Notes under the pieces: generated by a model
What the model saw: the letters and a program-made list of their open reading frames with translations, nothing else
Databases searched by the model: none
Told to the model about the DNA's origin: nothing
Source of the DNA: Cytospora piceicola
Taxonomy: Eukaryota; Ascomycota; Sordariomycetes; Diaporthales; Cytosporaceae
Reading direction: 5' to 3'
Assembly: GCA_023375675.1 (NCBI GenBank)
Contig: JALQBC010000035.1
Location: 62,001 to 126,000 of the forward strand
Length of the DNA: 64,000 bases
Translations under genes and position numbers: made by a program
Part shown: piece after piece, positions 10,480 through 22,088 of the stretch
How positions within the stretch are numbered: position 1 is the stretch's first letter
How the letters are laid out: every line of letters starts with the position of its first letter

Positions 10480-11625
10480 ATAACTCTTTATGTTTATGAT
10501 GTGGGCTGTGATAGTATATTGTCTGTGACGGTCTAGATGGGGAGAGTCGTTGAGATGGGGTTGATAAGATGGAGTTGATTAGGGTCGTAATAAAGTTGCC
10601 AAGCTTTCCTAAGTTGCTTGTCCCTTAAGTAGTCTTCAGGTGTCTCTGTTCTGCACCCCAGAATATAGGATCAGGGGTATCTAGGTGATCTGCCAATGTA
10701 TTCGATGAGAGTGACGAGTAACGTGGGTCATCTATTAACCTGCAAAATGCCGTTGTTAGCGGCAGTTTTCCACGTTTCTGGAACAACGAGGCGTGTTCAT
10801 GATGTCAGGATCGACGTCATCTTATTATCTTGGACTTTCTACTGTATGTAAAGTCCTTGTGTCCAACTGTTGACTCGTTCGTCTTCGCCTAGCTACCAAC
10901 TTTCTAACTATACAATTGAGTCACAGATACGCACAGAGACATGTCTCAGACCCCGCCCCATCGAAGCCTTCTCCAGACTTGTTATAATTATAGACAGGAA
11001 CAGATGTGGTCGCTGCAGTTAATCCTGCATATTCCAGACCCAAGAATCCGGATTCGGATCGGATTACCGGCTTGGCAACGGTCGATCCCGGCTTGGCGGG
11101 CGGTCCCGCTAGACTGAGTTGGGTGACCTTTTTCACCTGACACGCCCGCCCTCTGTGTACTGTCCTCCCCCAGTGTGTTTCCATGGAGCTGGTAGGAGAG
11201 AGGGCAACGGATTTATGTACGTGCATACCTAAGTATGTACTAGTAGGTACCCAGTTGCCAAAGTTGTCAGTCAGCCAAATATATGGCAGTGCCAACACCT
11301 CCTCAAAAGATCTCTCTTCCCGTACAGAGTTGTCTACCTTTCCTTTCAGGGAAACTTCCAGGGGCTTTGATCCCCCCACATCACAAGTTGATCTGACGGC
11401 ACGCCACCCTAAACCTGTTCCAGCTTCGAGCCTTGGAAAAGAGGTGGAGCCTCGTCCTACGTCATGCTCGTGGTAGAGTTCGTCTTCGTTCCTCGTTCCT
11501 CGACGACGGCGTCGACGACTTCATAGTAACCACTCAGCCACCACAAAGTTTTCAAGATTGCGCAACTATTCCATATCTATTATATAATCATCAACGCGTA
11601 TTGTCAACCATACCATCTCTTCAAT
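10480..11625. other. divergent intergenic region
   Basis: About 1.1 kb between divergent genes (decarboxylase-like and gluconokinase). It contains TACCTA/TAGGTA-type motifs near 11227-11252. No convincing coding region is seen. Confidence 0.5.
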
Positions 11626-12279
11626 ATGGTGCCAAAGCCCACACCCGAACAGCCGCGATACGTCTTCTTCTTCACAGGTCCAACTGCCTGTGGAAAGTCC
11701 ACAGTCGCCAAGTATGTTGCAGACCAGTTAAACCTCAGCTTCCTCGAGGGCGACGACGTAAGCCCCGCCGCAACAAACCCCGTAGACAGAGCCCCGCCAG
11801 GGCATACGTAAACCCTTTTCTTTGCTCACACATCCACCTCACAGTTCCACCCCAAGGCCAACGTCGAGAAGATGCACCGCGGCGAGGCCCTCACGGACGC
11901 AGACCGGCAGGGCTGGCTCGAGGCTCTGCGGGAGCACGAGATCTACCACCCGCCGGGCGAGAAGTCGCTGCACCTCGTCATGACGTGCTCGGCGCTCAAG
12001 AGGCACTACCGTGACATCCTGCGCAAGGGGTCCGAGCAGGCGCAGAACATGCAGGTGCGGTTCGTCTTCCTCGACGCGCCCGAGGAGGTCCTCACGAGGC
12101 GGGCGGGCGCGCGGCAGGGCCACTTTGCCGGGTCGAACCTGGTGCACTCGCAGTTTGAGAGCCTGGAGAGGCCCGCCGAGGACGAGGGCGATGTGTTTAC
12201 GGTGAATGTGGACCGGCCCACCGAGGAGGCCGAGAGGGAAGCGCTGGAGAACGTTCGGAAGGTTCTCCAGCAGGCATAA
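11626..12279 (+). CDS. gluconokinase
   Basis: ATP-dependent phosphorylation of D-gluconate to 6-phosphogluconate, feeding the pentose phosphate pathway in the cytosol. Exons 11626-11757 and 11845-12279 join in phase 0 across an 87-nt intron (GTAAGC...CACAG), giving 188 residues, the usual size of the GntK family. The P-loop GPTACGKS is at 18-25. The EGDDFHPKANVEKM block, split by the intron, is the gluconate-kinase signature. TCSALKRHYRD and the RxGHF-type lid motif (ARQGHFAGSNLVHSQFESLE) follow. No targeting sequence is present. It lies upstream of, and in tandem with, the MDR oxidoreductase gene, separated by about 490 bp. Identification is secure. Confidence 0.93.
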
Positions 12280-12768
12280 CGGTGTTTTTCAGGTTTGATT
12301 TGTCCTTTGGGTGGAGGACTCCGGATCTCGCGGGATTGTTTTCTTTCAGTGCTCATGCTGCATGACACCGCGATTAGAGCCGGCGTTGTCCAGCAGGCCA
12401 CAGCCATTGCATTTTAGACGGAGGCGCATATGATGAGCGAAATAGACGCCAACAATCAATTCTACAAATATCATAGATCAATTCTGATACAGTATTGAGA
12501 TCGGGTTTCCCATGAGATTCGCGAATACCATAGTAAATTATTGCTACTCGGAGGTGACTGATGAGATGTCGGACTGCGGAGTGACAATCCACCGACAACC
12601 TCGGCATGAAACCCTCCCAACATTGACCGAGGTTCCCCATGTCCACAACCCCGACCCCACTTGCTTCATATCCCCACACAGCCCTTCAACCTCACGCAGT
12701 ACTTACCTAGGTGGTCTTTCAGCCTTTCAAGAACCAAACCAGAAGAACCCACAGAGCAAGACACCACA
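12280..12768. other. intergenic, gluconokinase to MDR gene
   Basis: A 489-bp spacer with a CTTACCTAGGTGG motif at about 12702-12714 and a CT-rich leader before the ATG at 12769 (context CACAATG). No other gene is seen. Confidence 0.5.
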
Positions 12769-14035
12769 ATGAGCCGCCAGAACCTCTCCGTTGTCCTGGC
12801 CGAGCGCCCCAAGGGCGCCATCACCCCGGGCAAGACCTTCCGCCAGGAGACCACCCCGGCGCCCAAGGCCGACGACCTGAAGGACGGCGAGATCCTGATC
12901 GAGACGCTCTACCTCTCCCTCGACCCGGCCATGCGCGGCTGGCTCGACGACGTGCGCAGCTACGTGCCGCCGGTCCAGATCGGCGAGGTGATGCGCGGGT
13001 CTGCCATCGCGCGGGTGCTCGCCTCGCGGTCGCCGCGGGCCTCGGAGGGCGACCTCGTCGTCGCCACGACGGGCTGGCGCGAGGTCGCCGTGGCCGGGCC
13101 CGGGGCCTTCGAGCCGGCGGCGGACGTGCCGCTGCCCCGGAACGGCAAGGTGACGGACCTGCAGGGCGTGCTGGGGCTGACGGGGCTGACGGCGTACTTC
13201 GGGATGGGCAAGATCGGGGCGCCGAAGCCCGGGGAGACGGTCGTGGTGTCGGGCGCGGCGGGCGCGACGGGGAGCGTGGCGGGGCAGCTGGCCAAGATCG
13301 CCGGGGCGAGGGTGGTCGGGCTGGCGGGGTCGGACGAGAAGTGTGCCTGGCTGGAGAGGGAGCTCGGGTTTGACGTGTGTCTGAACTACAAGGACCCGGA
13401 GTTTAAAAAGAAGTTCAGGGAGGCGACGCCGAAGTATATTGACGTGTATTTTGACAATGGTAAGTCAGGCTTTGATCCGGGGATGTTGTCGTGTATGAGG
13501 GCAATGGGCAAACTGACGATGTGACCTTGCAGTTGGTGGGGAGATCCTCGACTTGGCTCTGAGCAGGGCGAACAAGAGTGCTCGGTTCGTCATGTGCGGT
13601 GCTATCTCTCAGTACAACTCGACCGATCCTCAAGGACCACGAGTAAGATATCCCGCTTTGCAGGACTTTTTTCCAAGTCTGATCATGTACTGACACGAGC
13701 CGCAGCAAATCTCAAAGGTTATCACCCAGCGAGTACGCATGGAGGGGTTCATCGTATTCGACTGGGCCGAAGAGTACCCGGCTGCTCGCAAGCAGCTGTC
13801 GCAATGGCTCGCCGAGGGCAAGCTGAAGAGACAGGAGACTGTCGTAAAAGGTGGTCTCAAGGTGGCGGAGCAAGCCCTGGTCAATCTGTTCAAGGGTGAA
13901 AACACAGGTCAGTACTTGGACATATATGTCTCATCATGAGCACTCAGTGTCCCTCCTCTTTTTGATATGTCGCTAACTTCTGCAGGCAAACTCCTCGTCG
14001 AGGTCAAGTCTCCCGAGACGAAGAATAAGCTTTGA
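12769..14035 (+). CDS. medium-chain NADP-dependent oxidoreductase (leukotriene B4 dehydrogenase-like)
   Basis: Zinc-free MDR enzyme of the LTB4 12-hydroxydehydrogenase / prostaglandin reductase group, which reduces alpha,beta-unsaturated carbonyls with NADPH. Four exons (12769-13459, 13533-13642, 13706-13907, 13986-14035) give 350 residues; all three introns have GTAAG or GTCAG donors. The SLDPAMRGW motif is near 46-54. GLTGLTAYFGM precedes the Rossmann fold, whose AAGATGSVAGQLAKI glycine motif is near 164-178. The C-terminus carries VRMEGFIVFDW, typical of this subfamily. No catalytic-zinc cysteines are seen. Exon 1 is extremely GC-rich, giving spurious overlapping frames. The natural substrate is unknown; detoxification of reactive aldehydes is a reasonable inference. 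Confidence 0.9.
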
Positions 14036-15848
14036 TTGTGTGGAAGCCTAGCAGTCATCACGTTATGGTTGTCGCCGATTTCATTTTCCAAGGATACTGC
14101 CATAGCATCTGTATAAACAAGTTCTTATGGGCAGTGCCTACCAGCTGCCGTTTCATTTTTTTCATTTTGTTTTATTTACTTGCCAAACACGATTTGATCA
14201 TTGGGTCACAATTCAGTTACAGCTGTTCGAGAGTGTGCTTATTGAGCAGTTGCCTTCGGTACCACAATGTGAACGTCCCTCTTAGTCCAAGGTCAGTTCG
14301 GGTCATGCCCAGGTGTGGACCTCGAGTAAGACCAAACGGTGTGTCGGTTGTAGAGCGTTGGTTGTTGGTTTGCAGCGTTTGAGAGGATTACAAGTCTCCA
14401 CCATGACCACGTAGGAAACCAACTGGCTCCAGATGTGCCAACACGAGCGGATTATTCTGGGCACGATGTCAGCGTTGCATGCTTCATCTTTGACCGCAAA
14501 TGCTTGAGGTACCAATAAAAAACTGCCAGTTGGAAAGGCAGGCAGACTGTTGCAGCCAACGGAGCCTTGAGGTCTATATCATATCACATCACGGGCCACC
14601 TTCCATTGACCGGATGTTGGTGTTTTACACAAATACATGCAGACGAAGAAGTAAGCACTGACTTACTTGTACATTTGCTGTAACTGGCATCCATATTTTT
14701 TATGTACTGTGTAGAGAGAGGCCCACTGAGATTGAGTTTACCCCACCAGCTTTAAGCAAGATCCAGCCGGGGACGAACTGCCGAGATGCTTAATCTCCAT
14801 GCAAACTTTAACACCAGAAATAAGATGATAGAATACCTCTGTTTGGAATTGGTCAGGATTAAATACTGTAGGTCCAATGAATACCAAGACCACGTGCAGT
14901 ATTAATATTATGAACAAGAAGGGAATACGCTGGCCCCAATTCGGTCGAGGTGTGAGTGAGTGAGACGGGCGGGTGCTTTGACCCGGGGTGAGCCAGGCCT
15001 GTTTCGGCCGTAGCGTAGCCCTAAAATTAAGCTCTAGTGGGGCTTGCATGTTACTCTGTTACTGTCCCTACGGGTACCTAGATGCACTGAGACTTGGAAG
15101 GGCAGTGTGGGGCAGGCATGGGTGAACCACTGAACAACTCCATGGCTGCCCAGGTGCCCCTAACAGGCCGTAAGTATTTAAGTATCTGCGGGTAAGGTTG
15201 TCTTTCCCTTTGGTGTGTTGCTGCTGCCACTTTTAAAATGAGGTCACCCCAACGAGCGCCACACTGTCGTGTTTTGTTCCAAGTTTCTGTGCTATGTGAC
15301 TGTGTGAGTGCACCTGTATTCCGTTAGTTACTTGAGTACCTACGTACTTACCTGAAGTCCTGACCGTCGCAAAACGTTGGCTGTTGTGTTCAGCCTTGAT
15401 CGTCTCCCCAACAACAAACAACACACGGCAGCATCATCAACATCATCGTCAACCAAAGTCCCACTTCGAATTCACCACGGGGTTTCAAATCCACCACGGG
15501 GTTGTCAATTTGCGCCCAACAAGTATTCATCCTCCAGTGGGCTGTGCTCTCACTCGGTTGACATCAGGTAAGACAAGAGAGGGAGAGAGACAGAGGGGAG
15601 AGGAGACAGCTCAACTCTCGTGTCTCAGTCTTTGTTTACTCCACCTGCCATCACCAAGTCCGGCATCTTCTCCACGTCTTCCCAGTCGTAGTCACATTTT
15701 TTCAGTCGGCAGCCGTACAAACAACCGCCTGCATCTCTCACTCGGCGACCTCACAGCTGACTTCTTTCGACAGCATCCTGGCTCTACATCCCCCTAATCG
15801 CTTTCCTGCTGGACGACAATTTCATCACTCCCAGTAAGCCGTAGCGAT
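14036..15848. other. intergenic and 5' leader of PNS1-like gene
   Basis: About 1.8 kb. The last 500 bp look like a transcribed leader: CT/CA-rich, short upstream frames, and a possible 5'-UTR intron (donor CAG|GTAAGA at 15568, candidate acceptors before 15775). A short direct duplication of CACCACGGGGTT lies near 15472-15502. No other gene is seen. Confidence 0.45.
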
Positions 15849-17623
15849 ATGCAGCAGCAAGCATACCAGCAGGGATATCCTCCCCAGGAGTATCCTCAAG
15901 GGTATGGCCCTCCGCCGACTCAACAGCAGCAATATGGCTACTCCCAGGCACCTCCAGGACCTCCTCCCAACGGTTACCCCCAGGAGAAGGTCCCTTTCGA
16001 CCAGGCCTTCAAGATCGAAAAGCCAAAGTACAATGACTGGTGGGCTGGCATTTTGTTCCTGCTGACAATGGCCGGCTATGTTGTGGTTTCCGGCATCGCT
16101 ATTCAGGGCTACGGTACGATATACTCACCTGGCCTCCCTATGGCACTGACTTCTGACATTGTCCCTCCCCTCTAGCTGCTACCCGAAGCTCCAATGGCTC
16201 CGGTATCTACGATGCTAACGACGAGGACATAACGCTCAACACCAACACTCTCCTCTTGTTCCTTTTCTGCCTCTGTGTCGCCGTCGTCTTCAGTTTCCTC
16301 TACGTCCTCCTTGCCCGCACCTTCACTAAGCAATTCATCTGGGCCACCGGTATCTTGAACATTATCTGGGGTCTCGGCACAGCTATATACATGCTGTACA
16401 GGAAATACTATGCAGGCGGCATTGTCTTCTTGGTTTTTGTGGTCTTCCAGATCATCTGTTTCATTTCCTGGATTCCGCGCATCCCCTTCAGTGCCCTCAT
16501 GCTGCGGACTTCAATCAACATCGCCAACCACCACGGTCACGTCTACATGGTCAGCTTTGTTGGAGGCCTCATCGGAGCCGCGTACGCTGCTTGGTTTGCA
16601 GTCACCTTCACCTCCGTCTACGTCAAGTTCTCACCCGCCAATGGTAATCCGGCATGCAGCACAGGTGTCTCGGGATGTAGCTACGCCACGGTCATCGGCC
16701 TGATTGTGTTCATCACATTCTGCTCCTACTGGTTCACCGAGTGGCTGAAGAACACCATTCACACCACCGTCTCTGGTATCTACGGTTCCTGGTACTTCAA
16801 CTCGCACGCGTACCCAACCGGAGTTACCCGCGGCGCTTTGAGGCGATCTCTAACCTATAGCTTCGGCTCCATCAGTCTGGGCAGTCTCATCGTTGCAATC
16901 GTCAACTTCCTCCGGATGATCGCGCAGACAGCCCGGAACCAGAGCGGCCAGCAGGGAGACATGATCGCCTACATCCTCTTTTGCATTCTCAGCTGCCTCA
17001 TCTCGATTCTCCAATGGGTCATCGAGTTTGTGAACCGATATGCATTCTCACATATCGCACTCTACGGCAGGCCTTATTTCCAGTCGGCCAAGGATACCTG
17101 GAAGTACGTATCGTATCTCTGTTGTGTTCTTATTCACAATCCTCCGTGTCCCACCCCACCCCCGCCCGCTGAATGTCCACTGCACCCGCCTCTTAGCCTC
17201 CCTGCTCTCAGTCCTCCCTCCCTTGCATCTTTATCTTGCTTCTATGAATATTGACTAACCCCCAATAGGTTGATCAAGGACCGTGGCATCGATGCCCTTG
17301 TCAACGAGTGTCTGATTGGTCCAGTCTTCACCTTCGGTGCCACCTTCATCGGTTTTGCCACCGCTCTGCTTGCATATCTGTACCTCGAGTTCACCGACCC
17401 AGCGTATAACTCCGGCGGCCGGTATACAGTTGTCATTGTAGCCTTTGCCTTCCTCATAGGCCTGCAGATCTGTAATATAGCTACCACTCCTCTGAGCAGT
17501 GGCATCGACACGATCTTCGTGGCAGCGGCATGGGACCCTGAGGTGATGATCCGCGATCACGGCGACCTGTATAACCAGTTGGTGCAGGTTTACCCGCATG
17601 TGCAACAGGCGATCCATGCTTAA
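15849..17623 (+). CDS. PNS1: choline-transporter-like protein (PNS1 / SLC44 family)
   Basis: Polytopic plasma-membrane protein of the CTL/SLC44 family. Three exons (15849-16113, 16176-17103, 17269-17623) give 515 residues, close to yeast Pns1. The cytosolic N-terminus (about 1-50) is Gln/Tyr/Pro/Gly-rich (repeated GYPPQ-like units), then KYNDWWAGILF leads into the first membrane helix. About ten hydrophobic helices follow. The segments NIANHHGHVYMV, GSWYF and the C-terminal AAWDPEV are family hallmarks. The second intron (165 nt) has a pyrimidine/purine-rich interior. Transport substrate is not settled for fungal members; choline is implied only by homology. A leader intron is possible upstream. 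Identification is secure. Confidence 0.92.
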
Positions 17624-18023
17624 TCTGAGGAAGGAAAGGATTATGGGGAAGGGTGGACGTCGTGGTAAGGATGGAGTGTCCCAAAGGCGTTTAGGTTTAG
17701 GGAAGGATGCTTCTTTGTCTTAATGATTCCCCTGGTTACGTACATGGGATGGATGGGGGGAGGGGGGAGCTTACTGTTCAGGCAGGGTATGTTACACGTA
17801 ATGTTTGAAATAATATGATGTTACCAAGTCTCAATGAGGGACGAAAATGCCAGTATACTTATTCTCATATTACCTGGCCAGAGTACTGTAGCACCCATGA
17901 CCTCGTGCGCATTCAGATTGGCTGCTACGTATGCCATTGCATACAGTCAATGTGTCCCAGCAATACTCAATCAAGTATCGCAAAATCTTGCTACCATACG
18001 TTGATTGGATTACATACGTAGCA
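17624..18023. other. convergent 3' spacer
   Basis: A 400-bp spacer between the convergent PNS1-like and crotonase genes, with G-rich stretches near 17750-17770. No coding potential is seen. Confidence 0.5.
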
Positions 18024-19151
18024 TCATGTCTTCCACTCGGGTTTCCTCTTCTCCGCCCAGGCCGCAACCCCCTCCTTCGTCTCCTCGTTCTGCATCTCCC
18101 TAACCATGACCTCCCACGCCCAGTCGGTCGCAGAGCCGCCCAGGTTGCCAGGGTGCACCCCCGTCCAGAAGGCCCACTTCCCAAACGCCTGCGGCTGGCC
18201 CGGGGCGGCGAGCCTCTCCACCACGGCGGCGACCCTGGCCTCGAAGGCGCGGGCGGCCGTGTCGGTGGACTCTGCGTGCTCGGGCACGGGCACGACGTCG
18301 AGGACGGCGGGGCCGAGCCCGCCGGCCGTGACGCGGTCGCCCGTGGCGAAGAGGCGGTAGGCCTGGGCCAGGCGGAGGCGCTTGGCGACGGCGCCGGCGG
18401 GGCCGGCGTGGGGCGCGGCGCCCTGGTGCCACCCGGGGAGCTGGAGCTCGGTGTCGGCCAGGGCGACGGGGAAGTCGCTCGCCATGGCGAGCTGGAAGCC
18501 CGCGCCGGCGGCGAGGCCGTGGATGGGGCACTGTGGGGTGGGGGCGAAGGGGGGTTAGTGTTTGTTTGAGAGGGAGAGAAGGGGAGACGGGAGTTCGTGA
18601 GATGAGATCAGAGGTTAGCCGGTCTACTCCAGGATTGAGTCCCAGGGTTTATGAGACATCTATCTAATCGAGTAAGACAATTGCTCTCGGATAATACCCA
18701 CAACGACGGGCGCGGGTGAGCGGCGCAACAGTGAGTTCACCTCGACGGTGAGGTCGAACGTCTCCCTGTTCTGCTCGGGGGTGTTGGACTGCAGCTCGCG
18801 GAGGTCGTGCCCGGCGCTGAAGACGGGGCCCTCGCCGCCGCCGCCGTCGCTGCTGCTGCGGAGGACCAGCACGTTGGGGAGGCCGTCGCGGTCCCGCAGC
18901 CAGGCCGAAGGGTTCAGCAGCCAGGCGTAGGGGTTATCGTCCGTGCTCGTGTCGGCGTCGGCGTCGGCGAGGTTGAGGACGGTGCGACGCAGCGGGGGCA
19001 GGGCGAGGAGCTTGCCCGTCCTGGGCGAGATCATGTGGGCGTGGAGCTGGCGGCGGAGGTCGCGCAGGACCGAGAGGCTCAGGGCATTGCGGCCGCCTGG
19101 GTTGTTGATGGTGATGTATGCGGCTTTGGCGGGGAGCTTGGGGAAGGCCAT
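18024..19151 (-). CDS. enoyl-CoA hydratase/isomerase family protein (ECHDC3-like)
   Basis: Crotonase-fold protein of 318 residues from exons 19151-18702 and 18530-18024. The 171-nt intron starts GTGGGT and ends CACAG, joining APVV to CPIHGLAAGAG in phase 0. The acyl-CoA oxyanion-hole segments are present: SAGHDLREL near 115-123 and HGLAAGAGFQLAMASD after the junction. The usual second catalytic Glu position (in the segment ADTELQLPGWHQG) is not obviously conserved as a hydratase Glu, which fits the ECHDC3-type branch better than a classical hydratase. A Ser/Asp/Gly-rich insertion at about 60-105 lengthens the N-terminal half. No clear peroxisomal (SKL-like) C-terminus is present; it ends EWKT. 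The reaction is uncertain. Confidence 0.82.
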
Positions 19152-20088
19152 GGCCTGTGGCTGGTTTTTCGTTTGGTGAGTTGATGTGCTGGGAGGATGT
19201 TATTTGTTGTGATATCAATTGATGAGTGAGGAGGCATGGGCCCAGGTGTGTTACAGACTCACTTGTAAGTGTTGCAGACCCCCGTGACCTGATATACCCT
19301 AACCCTGCTGACTACATTACATGGTTATATTTGGGGTTATAAAAGCTTACTTGTTTTGCTGAGGTGTAGATTCATGGCGGTTATAGTATCAGTGTTCATA
19401 GGCACGGGTGTGTTGCTATTCATTAATCGCCTAAATAAGTGGGTAACGACATAACTTAGTTATGAAATAAAGTTCTATGCAGCATTAAAGCATAAGTATA
19501 TACTTAAGTATATATGTACGAAAGTTCCTACTCGAGGTCGTATTACCAATGAGCATCAATGATTTGCAACAGCCGAAGGGCCATCTGGCAGTAGGTATTA
19601 TATTGCAAAATTAAGTAGGAATATATAGTTACAGTAAGCCCCATTCCACTATCTCATGCCATAATTAATCAGTCGGTACTTGCAGCACCCAGTCTATATT
19701 TATGTAGTATCACCCGTGGACCTCCAGGGCCCCGTAGTACATGGGTAACGATAGTGGGTGGCAAGACCCTCCCAAGATATCCAATCGATCGACTTCTATG
19801 CCAGAAACAGAAGGTAAACCGTTTGATCGTTTTATCCCTGAATATACTAGTACGCATAAGTCTATTGAGATAAGTGTTGGCTAAAGGTGGATCGGGGTGG
19901 GCCCAAAAGGCGCAATCTTCGAGGGGGTGTCATCCTCAGCACATAATTATCACTGTTATTTACTTTGATTAACTCTCTTTCCGTCCTCAACATTCAGAGT
20001 CTTGGTCTGGTGCTCTCCGCGAACAAGTATCAAGTGCTCTGATCCAAGCTACCTGTTGCAGATTCAAGAGAAACAACAATAGAAGACC
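19152..20088. other. AT-rich divergent intergenic region
   Basis: About 940 bp between divergent genes, with a palindromic AT stretch near 19495-19513 (AAGTATATACTT) and no convincing frame. Confidence 0.5.
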
Positions 20089-21841
20089 ATGGTCAGCTGG
20101 TTGTCTGGCCGGAAGGCTCCGGCGCGGGTGCCCACGGACATCGTCGTACCTCTCCGCTACTGGGATGACACAATGTTCCTCAAGAATACTGTGATGTTCA
20201 ACATGAGCAGGTACGACGCCGCCCTGGATGCTGAGAAGCTTTACGATAGCTTGGGCCGGGTTGTCGCACGCAGAGAGTGGCGTACGTTGGGAGCGCGGCT
20301 ACGGAATAATGTGAGTAACAGAGCATAACATTTCCAGTACAAAACTCAAAGAGGCCCCGAAAGTTTGTAAAGCATATTTCAAGCTTGTTCTCACAGTCCA
20401 GCCCAGGCGAAAGGAAACATCGAGTACCATATCCCCGTCGAGTTCACCAAAGAGCGGCCAGCGGTGACTTTCTCGCAAGACCGGCACGACATGCCCATTA
20501 GCGAGCATCCGCTGGCATCTCAGCTTCCCAAGGCAAGCAACAGGCCGGCAGTGGTAGGCGATCCAGAGCAGTTCACGACGCTCTCACGACCACCTGGCGC
20601 ACCCTCTTCGTTAGAAGACTATCTGAGCCAGGACAGAGGCCAGCTGGGCCTTCACGTCGTCTCCTTCACGGATGCTAGTCTCGTATGCCTGTACTATCAC
20701 CACACGGCCTTTGACCTCATAGGATGGCGTGACCTAATGACCGCCTGGATGCATGAGCTTCATGGACGTGAGGAACAGGTACAGACGACATTGGTCGGCG
20801 GAGATCCGGCAGACAGTGAGGATTTCGACCCGATGCGCAGATTGGGCACGAACCCGACTCAACCTCATGCTCTGGCAGATCGGCAGATGGGCCTAGCAAA
20901 CGTTTTATTCTTCACGCTGCGGAATGCCTATGACTTCCTCTGGCGGAAAAAGGAGTGCCGCATTGTATGTGTCCCCGGCGCCTTCGTCGACAAGATGCAC
21001 GCTCAGGCTCTTGACGAACTCAAGGCTGAGGCAGCCAAGGGCGTCGACGCAAAGGGACCTGAGCCATTCGTCTCTCATGGCGATGTTCTTGCCGCGTGGT
21101 GGTCTCGCATACTTGTCTCGAATGTCTGTTCGAAAGATTCAGAGCGTACCATTATGATAGAGGTATGTACCGCCCCCTCCCCCCTTTCAGGGCCAGCTTC
21201 GCCTCTTGGTCCCGGTTTGGTAGAAACGTCAGAGGAAACCCTGCTCTGTTCCTTCACACAGCTGTTGTACCTGAGTATTACGAGACGACAGTGACTAACA
21301 CGCCGGCTCCTCCCAGACTGCTGCGTCCGTGCGCAAGGCGCTGTCCAAGGACTTCGAGACATCAGGCAGGCCATACGTGTCCAACCTTTTCAGCGTGCTG
21401 TATTCGCTGGCCCCCGCCCGCGAGATCCTGACCAGGCCGGTCAGCTGGCTGGCGCAGCAGCTCCGGCGGTCCATCGAGGAGCAGGTCACCACCAGTGCGC
21501 AGGTGGAGGCATACTACGCGCTCCAGCGGGAGGTCCCAGGCAGGATGCCGCCCTTGTTTGGCGACGCGGGGATGCACATGCTGGGGTTCTCCAACTGGTG
21601 CAAGGCCGACTTTTACGGCTACGACTTCTCGCCCGCCCGGCTGGACGCCACGGCCCGGGCTGGCGATATGCCACTGTACCCTTCCTACATCCAGACTGTA
21701 CATCTCCCCATGCAGGTTCCAGAGGAGACTTTGATCATTGGGCGGGATCAGGCTGGTAATTATTGGATGTACTTGTTCCGGGTCAAGGGATTATGGGCGA
21801 AGGTTAAGCAGACATTGGATCAGATGGACTATAATCCGTGA
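20089..21841 (+). CDS. HXXXD-type acyltransferase
   Basis: CoA-dependent acyltransferase of the transferase (BAHD/trichothecene-acetyltransferase-like) superfamily. Exons 20089-20310, 20407-21162 and 21317-21841 give 500 residues; introns start GTGAGT and GTATGT and end CCCAG. The catalytic HTAFD (HxxxD) is at 173-177. The usual C-terminal DFGWG motif is replaced by a KADFYGYDFS stretch, as in a fungal subfamily annotated as Bcl5p-like. There is no signal peptide. Its neighbours on the same side are a membrane protein, an SDR and an MFS carrier, a combination also seen in specialised metabolism, but no backbone synthase is present. Acceptor substrate unknown. Confidence 0.82.
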
Positions 21842-22088
21842 TGCCATGAAGGAGCTATAGCTATAGGACAACACTACTACAAGGGGATGAAGGCATTTAG
21901 ATTTTTCTATCCAGTGATGATGTGATTCCCGAATATATTAGGGAAGCACTACCACCGTAGAGATTCCAAAATCGTTTTTACTTATCCCGACGAGCTTTGC
22001 TCCCAGTACCCCGTATCTGACAACTCTGTAACCCGAGGTTATGCTCATGCCAGTGCATGATCATTGAATTACTAACGACACCAGCTCT

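Noticed and set aside
15384..15797. 137-codon plus-strand frame before the PNS1-like gene
   Set aside because: His/Ser/Thr-rich and without a recognised domain; better explained as a transcribed leader, possibly with a UTR intron.
17931..18569. 212-codon plus-strand frame
   Set aside because: Antisense shadow of exon 2 of the crotonase gene.
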